Assembly: GCA_964023205.1 (NCBI GenBank)
Contig: OZ026847.1
Span: 756,501 to 820,500 of the forward strand
Direction: 5' to 3'
DNA from: Lutraria lutraria
Lineage: Eukaryota > Mollusca > Bivalvia > Venerida > Mactridae
Length of the DNA: 64,000 nt
Below, in pieces: positions 24,701 to 36,513 of this stretch (within the stretch, counting starts at the first letter, position 1; each line of letters begins with the position of its first letter). The position numbers and the translations under genes were made by a program. The notes below the pieces were generated by a model, which did not search any database, was not told the origin of the DNA, and worked only from the letters and a program-made list of their open reading frames with translations.

Positions 24701-27700
24701 CTTATTATTATTGTCTATTGTCATCTCCCTTATTATTATTGGCTATTGTCATCTCCCTTATTATTATTGTCTGTTGGCATCTCCCTTATTATTATTGTCT
24801 ATCGTCATCTCCCTTATTATTATTGTCTGTTGGCATCTCCTTATTATTATTGTCTATTGGCATATCCCTTATTAGTATTGTCTATTGTCATCTCCCTTAT
24901 TATTATTGGCTATTGTCATCTCCCTTATTATTATTGTCTGTTGTCATCTCCCTTATTATTATTGTCTATTGTCATCTCCCTTATTATTATTGTCTGTTGT
25001 CATCTCCCTTATTATTATTGTCTGTTGTCATCTCCCTTATTATTATTGTCTGTTGTCATCTCCCTTATTGTTATTGTCTGTTGTCATCTCCCTTATTATT
25101 ATTGTCTGTTGTCATCTCCCTTATTAGTATTGTCTATTGTCATCTCCCTTATTATTATTGTCTGTTGGCATCTCCCTTATTATTATTGTCTGTTGTCATC
25201 TCCCTTATTATTATTGTCTTTTGTCATCTCCCTTATTATTATTGTCTGTTGTCATCTCCCTTATTATTATTGTCTATTGTCATCTCCCTTATTATTATTG
25301 TCTATTGTCATCTCCCTTATTATTATTGTCTGTTGTCATCTCCCTTATTATTATTGTCTATTGTCATCTCCCTTATTATTATTGTCTGTTGTCATCTCCC
25401 TTATTATTATTGTCTGTTGTCATCTCCCTTATTAGTATTGTCTATTGTCATCTCCCTTATTATTATTGTCTGTTGGCATCTCCCTTATTATTATTGTCTG
25501 TTGTCATCTCCCTTATTATTATTGTCTGTTGGCATCTCCCTTATTATTATTGTCTATTGTCATCTCCCTTATTATTATTGTCTGTTGTCATCTCCCTTAT
25601 TATTATTGTCTGTTGGCATCTCCCTTATTATTATTGTCTATTGGCATCTCCCTTATTAGTATTGTCTATTGGCATCTCCCTTATTAGTATTGTCTATTGT
25701 CATCTCCCTTATTATTATTGTCTATTGTCATCTCCCTTATTATTATTGTCTATTGTCATCTCCCTTATTATTATTGGCTATTGTCATCTCCCTTATTATT
25801 ATTGTCTGTTGGCATCTCCCTTATTATTATTGTCTATCGTCATCTCCCTTATTATTATTGTCTGTTGGCATCTCCTTATTATTATTGTCTATTGGCATAT
25901 CCCTTATTAGTATTGTCTATTGTCATCTCCCTTATTATTATTGGCTATTGTCATCTCCCTTATTATTATTGTCTGTTGTCATCTCCCTTATTATTATTGT
26001 CTGTTGGCATCTCCCTTATTATTATTGTCTGTTGGCATCTCCTTATTATTATTGTCTGTTGACATCTCCCTTATTATAATTGTCTGTTGTCATCTCCCTT
26101 ATTATCATTGTCTGTTGGCATCTCCTTATTTTTTATTGTCTGTTGACATCTCCCTTATTATCATTGTATGTTGGCATCTCCTTATTATTATTGTCTGTTG
26201 GCATCAACCTAATTATTATTGGCTATTGTCATCTCCCTTATTATTATTGTCCGTTGGCATCTCCTTATTATTATTGTCTGTTGGCATCTCCCTTATTATT
26301 ATTGTCTGTTGGCATCTCCTTATTATTATTGTCTGTTGACATCTCCCTTATTATAATTGTCTATTGTCATCTCCCTTATTATTATTGTCTGTTGGCATCT
26401 CCTTATTATTATTGTCTGTTGGCATCTCCCTTATTATTATTGTCTGTTGGCATCAACCTTATTATTATTGTCTGTTGGAATCTCCCTTATTATTATTGTC
26501 TGTTGTCATCTCCCTTATTATTATTGTCTATTGTCATCTCCCTTATTATTATTGTCTGTTGGCATCTCCCTTATTATTATTGTCTGTTGGCATCTCCCTT
26601 ATTATTATTGTCTGTTGGCATCTCCCTTATTATTATTGTCTATTGTCATCTCCCTTATTATTATTGTCTGTTGTCATCTCCCTTATTAGTATTGTCTATT
26701 GTCATCTCCCTTATTATTATTGTCTGTTGGCATCTCCCTTATTATTATTGTCTGTTGTCATCTCCCTTATTATTATTGTCTTTTGTCATCTCCCTTATTA
26801 TTATTGTCTGTTGTCATCTCCCTTATTATTATTGTCTATTGTCATCTCCCTTATTATTATTGTCTATTGTCATCTCCCTTATTATTATTGTCTGTTGTCA
26901 TCTCCCTTATTATTATTGTCTATTGTCATCTCCCTTATTATTATTGTCTGTTGTCATCTCCCTTATTATTATTGTCTGTTGTCATCTCCCTTATTAGTAT
27001 TGTCTATTGTCATCTCCCTTATTATTATTGTCTGTTGGCATCTCCCTTATTATTATTGTCTGTTGTCATCTCCCTTATTATTATTGTCTGTTGGCATCTC
27101 CCTTATTATTATTGTCTATTGTCATCTCCCTTATTATTATTGTCTGTTGGCATCAACCTAATTATTATTGGCTATTGTCATCTCCCTTATTATTATTGTC
27201 CGTTGGCATCTCCTTATTATTATTGTCTGTTGGCATCTCCCTTATTATTATTGTCTGTTGGCATCTCCTTATTATTATTGTCTGTTGACATCTCCCTTAT
27301 TAGTATTGTCTATTGGCATCTCCCTTATTAGTATTGTCTATTGTCATCTCCCTTATTATTATTGTCTATTGTCATCTCCCTTATTATTATTGTCTATTGT
27401 CATCTCCCTTATTATTATTGGCTATTGTCATCTCCCTTATTATTATTGTCTGTTGGCATCTCCCTTATTATTAATGTCTATCGTCATCTCCCTTATTATT
27501 ATTGTCTGTTAGCATCTCCTTATTATTATTGTCTATTGGCATATCCCTTATTAGTATTGTCTATTGTCCTCTCCCTTATTATTATTGGCTATTGTCATCT
27601 CCCTTATTATTATTGTCTGTTGTCATCTCCCTTATTATTATTGTCTGTTGGCATCTCCCTTATTATTATTGTCTGTTGACATCTCCCTTATTATAATTGT

Positions 27701-30700
27701 CTGTTGTCATCTCCCTTATTATTATTGTCTGTTGGCATCTCCCTTATTATTATTGTCTTTTGGCATCTCCCTTATTATTATTGTCTATTGGCATCTCCCT
27801 TATTATTATTGTCTGTTGGCATCAACCTTATTATTATTGTCTGTTGGAATCTCCCTTATTATTATTGTCTGTTGGCATCTCCCTTATTATTATTGTCTAT
27901 TGGCATCTCCCTTATTAGTATTGTCTATTGTCATCTCCCTTATTATTATTGTCTATTGTCATCTCCCTTATTATTATTGTCTATTGTCATCTCCCTTATT
28001 ATTATTGGCTATTGTCATCTCCCTTATTATTATTGTCTGTTGGCATCAACCTTATTATTATTGTCTGTTGGCATCAACCTTATTATTATTGTCTGTTGTC
28101 ATCTCCCTTATTATTATTGTATGTTGGCATCTCCCTTATTATTATTGTCTGTTGGCATCAACCTTATTATTATTGTCTGTTGGCATCAACCTTATTATTA
28201 TTGTCTGTTGGCATCAACCTTATTATTATTGTCTGTTGGCATCAACCTTATTATTATTGTCTGTTGGCATCAACCTTATTATTATTGTCTGTTGGCATCA
28301 ACCTTATTATTATTGTCTGTTGGCATCAACCTTATTATTATTGGCTATTGTCATCTCCCTTATTATTATTGTCTGTTGGCATCTCCTTATTATTATTGTC
28401 TGTTGGCATCTCCCTTATTATTATTGTCTATTGGCATCTCCCTAATTATTATTGTCTGTTGTCATCTCTCTTATTATTATTGTATGTTGGCATCTCCTTA
28501 TTATTATTATCTGTTGGCATGTCCCTCATTATTATTATCTGTTGGCATCTCCTTATTATTATTGTCTGTTGGCGTCTTTATTATCATAATTATCGTCTGT
28601 TGGCATCTCCTTATTATTATTATCTGTTGGCATCTCCTTATTATTATTGTCTGTTGGCGTCTTTATTATCATAATTATTGTCTGTTGGCATGTCCCTCAT
28701 TATTATTATATGTTGGCATTTCCTTATTATTATTGTCTGTTGGCTTCTCCCTCATTATTATTGTCTGTTGGCGTCTTTATTATCATAATTATTGTCTGTT
28801 GGCATGTCCCTCATTATTATTATATATTGGCATCTCCTTATTATTATTGTCTGTTGGCTTCTCCCTCATTATTATTGTCTGTTGGCTTCTCCCTCATTAT
28901 TATTGTCTGTTGGCGTCTTTATTATCATAATTATTGTCTGTGGCATGTCCCTCATTATTATTATATGTTGGCATCTCCTTATTATTATTGTCTGTTGGCA
29001 TCTCCTTATTATTATTGTCTGTTGGCGTCTCCTTATTATTATTGTCTGTTGGCATCTCCTTATTATTATTGGCTATTGTCATCTCCCTTATTATTATTGT
29101 GTGTTGGCATCTCCCTTATTATTAATGTCTATCGTCATCTCCCTTATTATTATTGTCTGTTAGCATCTCCTTATTATTATTGTCTATTGGCATATCCCTT
29201 ATTAGTATTGTCTATTGTCCTCTCCCTTATTATTATTGGCTATTGTCATCTCCCTTATTATTATTGTCTGTTGTCATCTCCCTTATTATTATTGTCTGTT
29301 GGCATCTCCCTTATTATTATTGTCTGTTGACATCTCCCTTATTATAATTGTCTGTTGTCATCTCCCTTATTATTATTGTCTGTTGGCATCTCCTTATTTT
29401 TTATTGTCTGTTGACATCTCCCTTATTATCATTGTATGTTGGCATCTCCTTATTATTATTGTCTATTGGCATCTCCTTTTTTATTATTGTCTGTTGGCAT
29501 CTCCTTATTATTATTGTCTATTGTCATCTCCCTTATTATAATTGTCTGTTGGCATCTCCCTTATTAGTATTGTCTGTTGGCATCTCCTTATTATTATTGT
29601 CTATTGTCATCTCCCTTATTATAATTGTCTGTTGGCATCTCCCTTATTATTATTGTCTGTTGTCATCTCCCTTATTATTATTGTCTATTGGCATCTCCCT
29701 TATTATTATTGTCTGGTGTCATCTCCCTTATTATTATTGTCTATTGTCATCTCCCTTATTATTATTGTCTGTTGTCATCTCCCTTATTATTATTGTCTGT
29801 TGTCATCTCCCTTATTATTATTGTCTGTTGTCATCTCCCTTATTATTATTGTATGTTGTCATCTCCCTTATTATTATTGTCTGTTGTCATCTCCCTTATT
29901 ATTATTGTATGTTGGCATCTCCCTTATTATTATTGTATGTTGGCATCTCCCTTATTATTATTGTCTGTTGGCATCAACCTTATTATTATTGTCTGTTGGC
30001 ATCAACCTTATTATTATTGTCTGTTGGCATCAACCTTATTATTATTGTCTGTTGGCATCAACCTTATTATTATTGTCTGTTGTCATCTCCCTTATTATTA
30101 TTGTATGTTGGCATCTCCCTTATTATTATTGTCTGTTGGCATCAACCTTATTATTATTGTCTGTTGGCATCAACCTTATTATTATTGTCTGTTGGCATCA
30201 ACCTTATTATTATTGTCTGTTGGCATCAACCTTATTATTATTGTCTGTTGGCATCAACCTTATTATTATTGTCTGTTGGCATCAACCTTATTATTATTGT
30301 CTGTTGGCATCAACCTTATTATTATTGGCTATTGTCATCTCCCTTATTATTATTGTCTGTTGGCATCTCCTTATTATTATTGTCTGTTGGCATCTCCCTT
30401 ATTATTATTGTCTATTGGCATCTCCCTAATTATTATTGTCTGTTGTCATCTCTCTTATTATTATTGTATGTTGGCATCTCCTTATTATTATTATCTGTTG
30501 GCATGTCCCTCATTATTATTATCTGTTGGCATCTCCTTATTATTATTGTCTGTTGGCGTCTTTATTATCATAATTATCGTCTGTTGGCATCTCCTTATTA
30601 TTATTATCTGTTGGCATCTCCTTATTATTATTGTCTGTTGGCGTCTTTATTATCATAATTATTGTCTGTTGGCATGTCCCTCATTATTATTATATGTTGG

Positions 30701-32620
30701 CATTTCCTTATTATTATTGTCTGTTGGCTTCTCCCTCATTATTATTGTCTGTTGGCGTCTTTATTATCATAATTATTGTCTGTTGGCATGTCCCTCATTA
30801 TTATTATATATTGGCATCTCCTTATTATTATTGTCTGTTGGCTTCTCCCTCATTATTATTGTCTGTTGGCTTCTCCCTCATTATTATTGTCTGTTGGCGT
30901 CTTTATTATCATAATTATTGTCTGTGGCATGTCCCTCATTATTATTATATGTTGGCATCTCCTTATTATTATTGTCTGTTGGCATCTCCTTATTATTATT
31001 GTCTGTTGGCGTCTCCTTATTATTATTGTCTGTTGGCTTCTCCCTCATTATTATTGTCTGTTGGCGTCTTTATTATCATAATTATTGTCTGTTGGCATGT
31101 CCCTCATTATTATTATATGTTGGCATCTCCTTATTATTATTGTCTGTTGGCTTCTCCCTCATTATTATTGTCTGTTGGCGTCTTTATTATCATAATTATT
31201 GTCTGTTGGCATGTCCCTCATTATTATTACATGTTGGCATCTCCTTATTATTATTGTCTGTTGGCTTCTCCCTCATTATTATTGTCTGTTGGCGTCTTTA
31301 TTATCATAATTATTGTCTGTTGGCATGTCCCTCATTATTCTTATATGTTGGCATCTCCTTATTATTATTGTCTGTTGGCTTCTCCCTCATTATTATTGTC
31401 TGTTGGCGTCTTTATTATCATAATTATTGTCTGTGGCATGTCCCTCATTATTATTATATGTTGGCATCTCCTTATTATTATTGTCTGTTGGCATCTCCTT
31501 ATTATTATTGTCTGTTGGCGTCTCCTTATTATTATTGTCTGTTGGCTTCTCCCTCATTATTATTGTCTGTTGGCGTCTTTATTATCATAATTATTGTCTG
31601 TTGGCATGTCCCTCATAATTATTATATGTTGGCATCTCCTTATTATTATTGTCTGTTGGCATCTCCCTTATTATTATTGTCTGTTGGCGTCTCCTTATTA
31701 TTGTTGTCTGTTGGCGTGTTTATTATCATGATTATTGTCTGTTGGCATGTCCCTTATTATTATTATCTGTTGGCATCTCCTTATTATTATTGTCTGTTGG
31801 CATCTCCCTTATTATTATTGTCTGTTGGCGTCTTTATTATCACAATTATTGTCTGTTGGCATGTCCCTCATTATCATTGTCTCTTGGTATCTCTCTTATT
31901 ATTATTGTCTATTGGCATCTTCATTATAATTATTGTTTGTTGGCATCTTCATTGTAATTATTGTTTGTTGGCATCTTCATTATAATTATTGTTTGTTGGC
32001 ATCTTCATTATAATTATTGTCAGTTGGCATCTTCATTATAATTATTGTCAGTTGGCATCTTCATTATAATTATTGTTTGTTGGCATCTTCATTATAATTA
32101 TTGTTTGTTGGCATCTTCATTATAATTATTGTTTGTTAACATCTTCATTATAATTATTGTTTGTTGGCATCTTCATTATAATTATTGTTTGTTGGCATCT
32201 TCATTATAATTATTGTTTGTTGGCATCTTCATTATAATTATTGCAGTTGGCATCTTCATTATAATTATTGTTTGTTGGCATCTTCATTATAATTATTGTT
32301 TGTTGGCATCTTCATTATAATTATTGCAGTTGGCATCTTCATTATAATTATTGTTTGTTGACATCTTCATTATAATTATTGTTTGTTGGCATCTTCATTA
32401 TAATTATTGTTTGTTGGCATCTTCAGTATAATTATTGTTTGTTGGCATCTTCAGTATAATTATTGTTTGTTGGCATCTTCATTATAATTATTGTTTGTTG
32501 GCATCTTCATTATAATTATTGTTTGTTGGCATCTTCATTATAATTATTGCAGTTGGCATCTTCATTATAATTATTGTTTGTTGGCATCTACATCTACATT
32601 ATAATTATTGTCAGTTGGCG
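21735..32620. repeat. Giant minisatellite (about 10.9 kb) with 28-bp unit and higher-order copies
   Basis: About 385-390 tandem units contain TTATTATTATTGTCTGTTG and CATCTCCC, with frequent A/G, T/G and 27-bp deletion variants. Blocks recur as near-identical segments at offsets of 1,399 bp (for example 22787, 23263 and 23486 against 24186, 24662 and 24885), 1,651 bp (27502 against 29153) and 1,984 bp (28647, 28792 and 28934 against 30631, 30776 and 30918). From about 28490 units carry GGCGTCTTTATTATCATAA and GGCATGTCCCTCATT. From about 31910 they become CATTATAATTATTGTTTG. The unit has no stop in any plus frame, so long hydrophobic open frames up to about 800 codons appear in all three frames; these are not genes. 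Confidence 0.97.
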
Positions 32621-32729
32621 TCTCCTTTTTAACTATTCTCTTTTGACACCATCGAGTAATCACCCATTTTAACGTCTACTTGCATTCGGATTAATATCTA
32701 TAAGACTTTCCGTCTAAGTTGTTTTTTAC

Positions 32730-32899
32730 CTGTTAAGTTAACAATAGAGGAGACAGACAGGGACATGTCTTGTATACCCTGTTGAATGGTTCCATGGGGT
32801 GGTTTCCCTGAGAAGAGACTTCCCTTGGATGTCCCTTGGGTATTGGGTCGCTGGGGGGAATTGTTCATGGGGACCCTGGAGGAGGCCCGTGGGGCCATA
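32730..32899 (-). CDS. Isolated exon-like coding segment, family unknown
   Basis: On the minus strand an acceptor (TTATGTTTCAG at 32900) is followed by 170 bases and a donor (AACAG/GTAAAA at 32729). The only open frame gives about 56 residues starting MAPRASSRVPMNNSPQRPN and ending MSLSVSSIVNLT. It is Ser/Pro/Asn-rich and GC-richer than its surroundings, unlike the repeat arrays on both sides. The exon would start after two bases of a shared codon and end with one base of the next. That does not match the exon at 15357-15480, which needs two bases. It is therefore either separated from that gene by an unseen exon, or it ends another gene: reading through the donor, the frame stops at 32698 after NLTGKKQLRRKVL. 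Its placement between two minisatellites makes an intronic location for the 28-bp array possible. Confidence 0.5.
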
Positions 32900-33140
32900 C
32901 TGAAACATAACTTAATTAGATATTAAACATCAACCATACAACATTTTACAACAGTTATATTGGACTCTCGGGAGGTAATAATACTAACCAGCATTTTGCT
33001 TTCTATGAGTGTATAACATTCGTAATTTCGAATTCTAAAATTCTGAAAATGGTTGTGATAAATTGATTTATGAATGATTTATTCTCTATAATTCATGAAA
33101 ATAACCAAGAGTTTAATGGTTAGAAATGAATGCTCGTTTG

Positions 33141-34625
33141 TACTGATGAACGTTTGTGGGTTATCATGAATCCTGGTTTTAAGATGTTGGTTATCATGAA
33201 TCCTGGTTTTAAGATGTGGGTAATCATGAATCCTAGTTTTAAGATGTTGGTAATCATGAATCCTGGTTTTAAGATGTGGGTAATCATGAATCCTAGTTTT
33301 AAGATGTGGGTAATCATGAATCCTAGTTTTAAGATGTTGGTAATCATGAATCCTGGTTTTAAGATGTTGGTAATCATGAATCCTGGTTTTAAGATGTTGG
33401 TCATCATGAATCCTGGTTTTAAGATGTTGGTAATCATGAATCCTGGTTTTAAGATGTTGGTAATCATGAATCCTGGTTTTAAGATGTTGGTTATCATGAA
33501 TCCTGGTTTTAAGATGTTGGTAATCATGAATCCTGGTTTTAAGATGTTGGTAATCATGAATCCTGGTTTTAAGATGTTGGTTATCATGAATCCTGGTTTT
33601 AAGATGTTGGTAATCATGAATCCTGGTTTTAAGATGTGGGTTATCATGAATCCTGGTTTTAAGATGTGGGTAATCATGAATCCTAGTTTTAAGATGTTGG
33701 TAATCATGAATCCTGGTTTTAAGATGTGGGTAATCATGAATCCTAGTTTTAAGATGTGGGTAATCATGAATCCTAGTTTTAAGATGTTGGTAATCATGAA
33801 TCCTGGTTTTAAGATGTTGGTAATCATGAATCCTGGTTTTAAGATGTTGGTAATCATGAATCCTGGTTTTAAGATGTTGGTAATCATGAATCCTGGTTTT
33901 AAGATGTTGGTAATCATGAATCCTGGTTTTAAGATGTTGGTTATCATGAATCCTGGTTTTAAGATGTTGGTAATCATGAATCCTGGTTTTAAGATGTTGG
34001 TAATCATGAATCCTGGTTTTAAGATGTTGGTAATCATGAATCCTGGTTTTAAGATGTTGGTTATCATGAATCCTGGTTTTAAGATGTTGGTAATCATGAA
34101 TCCTGGTTTTAAGATGTTGGTAATCATGAATCCTGGTTTTAAGATGTTGGTAATCATGAATCCTGGTTTTAAGATATGGGTTATCATGAATCCTGGTTTT
34201 AAGATGTGGGTTATCATGAATCCTGGTTTTAAGATGTTGGTAATCATGAATCCTGGTTTTAAGATGTTGGTAATCATGAATCCTGGTTTTAAGATGTTGG
34301 TAATCATGATTCCTGGTTTTAAGATATGGGTTATCATGAATCCTGGTTTTAAGATGTGGGTTATCATGAATCCTGGTTTTAAGATATTGGTTACTCATGA
34401 ATCCTGGTTTTAAGATATGGGTTATCATGAATCCTGGTTTTAAGATGTTGGTTATCATGAATCCTGGTTTTAAGATGTGGGTTATCATGAATCCTGGTTT
34501 TAAGATGTGGGTTATCATGAATCCTAGTTTTAAGATGTGGGTTATCATGAATCCTGGTTTTAAGATGTGGGTTATCATGAATCCTGGTTTTAAGATGTGG
34601 GTTATTATGAATCCTGGTTTTAAGA
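33141..34625. repeat. Minisatellite with 30-bp unit, open on both strands, 15-unit higher-order repeat
   Basis: About 49 units of exactly 30 bp contain AAGATGTTGGTAATCATGAA and CCTGGTTTT. Three positions vary (TTGG/TGGG, TAATC/TTATC, CCTGG/CCTAG). The order of variants from 33211 recurs from 33661, a 450-bp (15-unit) higher-order period. A single-base insertion near 34394 breaks the register once. Since 30 is a multiple of three, one plus frame (period KMLVIMNPGF) and two minus frames (MITNILKPGF, KTRIHDYQHL) stay open for over 1.2 kb. Nothing such as a start context, splice sites or a non-repeat domain suggests a real protein. Confidence 0.95.
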
Positions 34626-35794
34626 TTGTTTTTCTCACCAATTTCAATATTTCAATGAGTTTCATTCTTGTATAATAATTAGAGTCTGTTTTCCTTAAGT
34701 AACACCCGTCTCTTATATAGAATTAGCATAAAGGTTTGTCTAAGAGTAAACTGGTTCCCGTTGACTTCGTTTGTACAAAGCCTTTGGTGCACTTCATCGA
34801 TAACCACTCTAGTCTAAGACAAATAAAAGCTCAGAATTATCTAATTCAAAAAATGTACAAATACGATTTGAATAAAGCATCCTCTTTGTATATGCAACAT
34901 TAGTTTACGCTGGAAATACCATATGTTTGTAAGCGAAATTAACAATACCATGTGTAGTCATTGTTAGAAGTTACATATGCTTGATTGTGGTTTACTTACC
35001 GTTCACGACATGTTTAATACACTATCCTCTAAACAACCCTGACATTTATTAAGATGCTATATATTCAATGGATCACCCACTGCTGTTCTCAACTGGTCTT
35101 GAAATGTACTGATATGATACATCAGCACGTCAACGACAGAGAGAACATTTTTAGAGATACCTTTATTTTTTAAGTTTTCCCTAAGAGAATAAATCTAATG
35201 TCAGCAATATTCAAATCATTTGTTTGGGAAACTGAATGATAGTTAAACTTTACATAGCCATCACTCATTCACCGCGCATGAAGTTTGATGCGGACCAAAG
35301 TACTAAGTTTTTTCTATTTCCGCCATGCAAATGTTAAACTGGTTCCCGTTCCATGTTAAATTTTCATGAGTACTTTCAGTACTTTGACTTGGTACAAGAC
35401 ATCGTTAATTTTCTACGACGATTGTGACGGGAAGTAAATGTCATAAAATGTTTAATGCAGAAACAAACAAAGCTACCCACATGTCGACTTATTACACGAG
35501 AATGTTGATTTACTGTGTCTGTAAATGTGTGTCTTTGCACATTTATACGAGCCACAGCAAATGATTTCACCAGACGGATATCTACCAACAAAGCAGGAGT
35601 TTACAAAAACGATATTTTATTGCACTTAGAAAAATGATAAAACGTATATGATACCGACGAGACACTAAGCTAGTTGGTGTGTTTGTCTGTTACATTGTTT
35701 TCTGGGTTAGTCTCAATAAAACAACATAAAACATACATGCATGAAATTCAATCAATCTCAAATTCAACGATCAACATACAATAATAATGATATG
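34626..35794. other. Non-coding, nothing recognised
   Basis: AT-rich sequence with chance frames only. Confidence 0.45.
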
Positions 35795-36023
35795 TGTTTG
35801 TTTATATCGAGTTGTACGCCCATTTTCAACAGTCAGGGTCAAATGAGGTGGGCAGTTTACCTAACCATCGTTTCTGTGAAGAACCAGTACTAGACTTCTA
35901 TTCTCCGTAAGCAACTGCCTGTTTTTAAGAGACATGGTCGGTAGCGGGGCTCGAACCAACGACCTTTATCAGTAAGAGGTTACAATGATTTGAAGTTTAA
36001 CCACTCGCCCACTGAGGCGGGTC
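35795..36023 (-). repeat. tRNA-derived SINE, family A, copy 3
   Basis: Full-length relative of the copy at 1092-1337 in the same orientation. The tRNA-like head occupies the right end (minus-strand CAGTGGGCGAGTGGTTAAAC, then GGTTCGAGCCCC) and the tail at the left shows as GTGTTTGTTTATA on the plus strand. It is diverged by scattered substitutions and a small internal deletion. Confidence 0.8.
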
Positions 36024-36385
36024 TAAAAATGTTGATACTGTTATATTTTATACTTGTATTTCTTTAAGATTCAGAGTATACGCCTATACGTCTAACTATG
36101 GTGATTGTGAAATGAGATTTAGTTTCCTTATTCCCTAGTTTATCACCTTCGCTAAATTGCTTTGTCACTCTGCATTTCCTTCTTTTACTTGATTTCTTTA
36201 TTTCGTTAACTTCCTTATTTATGATGCTCTGCTCATTAGAAACCATTTCAGTATTGTTTTGCACTGATAAATATCCAAAGTACTGAATATTGCAAGCGAC
36301 GACTTTCATATGACACCATCGAGAACTAATATTTTGTATATTGTTGCAAAAACTCACGCATAAAGCTGGATGCATTTCAGATTGG

Positions 36386-36513
36386 GTAAAAGTAAGCAGT
36401 TGCTTACGGAGGATAGATTCTAGTACTGATTCTTCTTCAGGAACGATGGTTGGGTGAACTGTCCGCCTCATATGACTCCAATGTTGATAATGGGCGTAAA
36501 ACACAAATAAACA
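36386..36513 (+). repeat. tRNA-derived SINE, family A, copy 4, 5'-truncated
   Basis: Holds only the body and tail of family A in the opposite orientation (CAGTTGCTTACGGAGGAT, GTCCGCCTCATATGA, GGGCGTAAAACACAAATAAA). The tRNA-like head is missing, as expected of a 5'-truncated retrocopy. It lies only 363 bases from copy 3, giving an inverted pair that could fold if transcribed. Confidence 0.8.

Noticed and set aside
21626..31985. Dozens of plus-strand open frames of 60-800 codons encoding Leu/Ile/Tyr/Cys-rich hydrophobic proteins
   Set aside because: They are translations of a stop-free 28-bp tandem unit in all three frames; they lack start context, splice sites and any non-repeat domain.
33079..34675. 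Open frames of 415-528 codons on both strands with decapeptide periods
   Set aside because: They follow from a 30-bp unit without stops in those frames. I keep the repeat as a finding but not as a gene.
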